Of a stretch of DNA of 6,499 nucleotides, positions 5,567-6,499 are shown one piece after another (positions within the stretch are counted from its first letter, which is position 1; each line of letters opens with the position of its first letter). The stretch spans positions 1 to 6,499 of the forward strand of contig JAQYWJ010000124.1 in NCBI GenBank assembly GCA_030145005.1. The letters are read 5' to 3'. The stretch comes from Desulfobacter sp. Its GTDB lineage: Bacteria; Desulfobacterota; Desulfobacteria; Desulfobacterales; Desulfobacteraceae. Under the pieces are notes generated by a model. The model saw only the letters and a program-made list of their open reading frames with translations. It was not told where the DNA came from and made no database searches. A program made the position numbers and the translations under genes.

Positions 5567-6499
5567 ATCCACGGGGGGTACAAAAAAAAGCCAAAGCAGA
5601 AAGGCAAAGGCTCCGGCCCCCAAAAAAACGCCCAAAGCCGCCAAAAAAAAGAGCACGAAAACAAAAAAAAAGCCGGGAACAGCCAGAAAAACCGGAACAA
5701 AGAAACCTGCTAAGAAAAAAAGTCCCAATTTTTTTCATGAGTTGAAAAAAACGGTGCTGGGGATCACCATCCTTGTGGCGATCTGTCTAACCACGGCTAT
5801 GCTGGTTGATATTTTTGTAAAAGCCGGTCGGCCGGTGGCACAAAAAAACCAAATGGCCAAAAAAGCGCCGCCTGTGGCACAGCCGCAGGTCCCGGTGCCC
5901 CCCCGGCAAAAGCCCCTGCCCCCGGAGACAAAGAACCCGTCAGCCGCCGAACCGAAAATCATATCCAAAGCCCAAGGCCTTAAGGGAAAAAAGCACCCCC
6001 CCGGCAAAAGCAGTATGAGTGGAACACCGGCACCCCAAAAGGGCTCGGCTATTGTCTATGAAGTATATGATGATGTAACGCCGACACCTCCTAAAAAGGT
6101 TGTGCCGCCGAAAAAGGATGATGCCGTACCTCAGATTGCCATTATCATTGATGATATCGGGTATGACAAAGATCTGGCCATGGGCCTGCTCAACATAGAT
6201 AAGAATATCACCTTTGCCATTCTGCCCTTTTCTCCTGCCGGAACGCAGCTTGCCCACAGTCTGTCGGCAAAAGGGGCGGAACTGATGCTGCATCTTCCCA
6301 TGGAACCGACCCAGTACCCCAAGGTCAACCCCGGGCCGGGGGCCTTGTTGGCTTCCATGTCTCCGGATGAGCTTTTAACCCAGCTTCGCAAGGATATCCG
6401 TGCGGTTCCCGGCACAGTGGGGGCAAACAACCACATGGGGTCCAGGCTTACGGCGGATTCAGACAAAATGAACCAGATTTTTACGGTACTGAAACAAAA
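5553..6499 (+). CDS. Divergent polysaccharide deacetylase (YibQ-like), C-terminus cut by window edge
   Basis: The frame opens with ATG right after an in-frame TAA (5550-5552), so no earlier start is possible. It overlaps the ctpA end by 14 nt in another frame and has no good ribosome-binding site, which suggests translational coupling. The 315 visible residues comprise a lysine-rich cytoplasmic tail (1-57: 21 Lys, 2 Arg, no Asp or Glu), one membrane segment (about 67-89), a proline/lysine-rich linker (about 91-192) and the start of the deacetylase-like domain. Family motifs are IAIIIDDIG (D200, D201), TFAILPFSP (220-228), LMLHLPMEP (H247) and GANNHMGSRLT (H294). The fold is related to NodB-type deacetylases, but the biochemical activity of this branch is poorly established. 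E. coli yibQ also lies next to envC. The domain is anchored on the periplasmic side, and its C-terminal part is outside the window. Confidence 0.9.
   Translation, partial: MAPTKSTGGTKKSQSRKAKAPAPKKTPKAAKKKSTKTKKKPGTARKTGTKKPAKKKSPNFFHELKKTVLGITILVAICLTTAMLVDIFVKAGRPVAQKNQMAKKAPPVAQPQVPVPPRQKPLPPETKNPSAAEPKIISKAQGLKGKKHPPGKSSMSGTPAPQKGSAIVYEVYDDVTPTPPKKVVPPKKDDAVPQIAIIIDDIGYDKDLAMGLLNIDKNITFAILPFSPAGTQLAHSLSAKGAELMLHLPMEPTQYPKVNPGPGALLASMSPDELLTQLRKDIRAVPGTVGANNHMGSRLTADSDKMNQIFTVLKQ
5898..6010 (+). repeat. Pair of exact 15-bp direct repeats with C7 tracts in the deacetylase linker
   Basis: CCCCCCCGGCAAAAG occurs at 5898-5912 and again at 5996-6010, 98 bp apart. The copies are read in different frames (PPRQK in the first, HPPGKS around the second), so they are not a duplicated protein motif. 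Recombination between them would remove 98 bp and shift the frame. Both lie in the low-complexity linker between the membrane segment and the deacetylase domain. Confidence 0.7.

Noticed and set aside
5135..5738. Leftward open frames of 197, 82 and 65 residues with Phe/Leu-rich sequence
   Set aside because: They are antisense shadows of the Lys-rich ctpA tail and deacetylase N-terminus: AAA and AAG codons read backwards give Phe and Leu, mimicking membrane proteins.
5735..6466. Leftward open frames over the deacetylase linker and domain
   Set aside because: They are complementary to a coding frame with clear family motifs and have no recognisable domain or start signal.
1..6499. CRISPR arrays, tRNA or rRNA genes, insertion sequences, defence or toxin genes
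   Set aside because: I looked for repeated spacers, tRNA-like structures, transposase or integrase motifs and toxin-antitoxin pairs and saw none. The window is almost fully explained by housekeeping envelope and nuclease genes.

Overview
The window holds most of a cell-division and envelope-remodelling locus from a Gram-negative bacterium. One gene, cut by the left edge, reads leftward (a TatD-family metal-dependent DNase). Five genes read rightward: ftsE, ftsX, an EnvC-like murein hydrolase activator, a CtpA-type S41 processing protease, and a YibQ-like divergent polysaccharide deacetylase cut by the right edge. Signal peptides on the third and fourth genes, and the envC/ctpA/yibQ combination, point to a diderm. 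The mid-range GC content, lysine-rich proteins and this gene order suggest a deltaproteobacterium (Desulfobacterota, perhaps a Desulfobacter relative). That placement is an inference from impression, not a database match.

Layout. Positions 1-776 (minus) encode TatD. Positions 777-1020 are a divergent intergenic region with a perfect 16-bp palindrome (824-839), a perfect 13-bp inverted repeat with a 24-nt loop (868-917), and a good sigma70-type promoter (947-975) facing ftsE. Positions 1021-5566 carry ftsE, ftsX, envC-like and ctpA with short gaps. The only sizeable gap, after ftsX, is filled by a long imperfect inverted repeat (core 2676-2715). The deacetylase gene starts at 5553, inside the last codons of ctpA, and runs off the window.

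How the genes work together. In well-studied bacteria FtsE (ATPase) and FtsX (membrane subunit) form a mechanotransmission complex. It activates a periplasmic coiled-coil LytM protein such as EnvC, which in turn switches on amidases that split septal peptidoglycan. Here the activator gene directly follows ftsEX. Its LytM domain lacks two of the canonical active-site histidines, as expected for an activator rather than an enzyme. It also carries an N-terminal SH3b domain and a proline-rich linker that E. coli EnvC lacks. CtpA-type proteases control envelope hydrolases in other bacteria, and envC-yibQ adjacency is also found in E. coli, so the whole run is plausibly one envelope-division operon driven from the promoter at 947-975.

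The notable features are the altered, SH3b-bearing EnvC, the hairpin element that overlaps its apparent start, the histone-H1-like lysine tail on the deacetylase, and homopolymer and direct-repeat tracts in the deacetylase gene. I found no clearly novel defence, mobile or RNA system.
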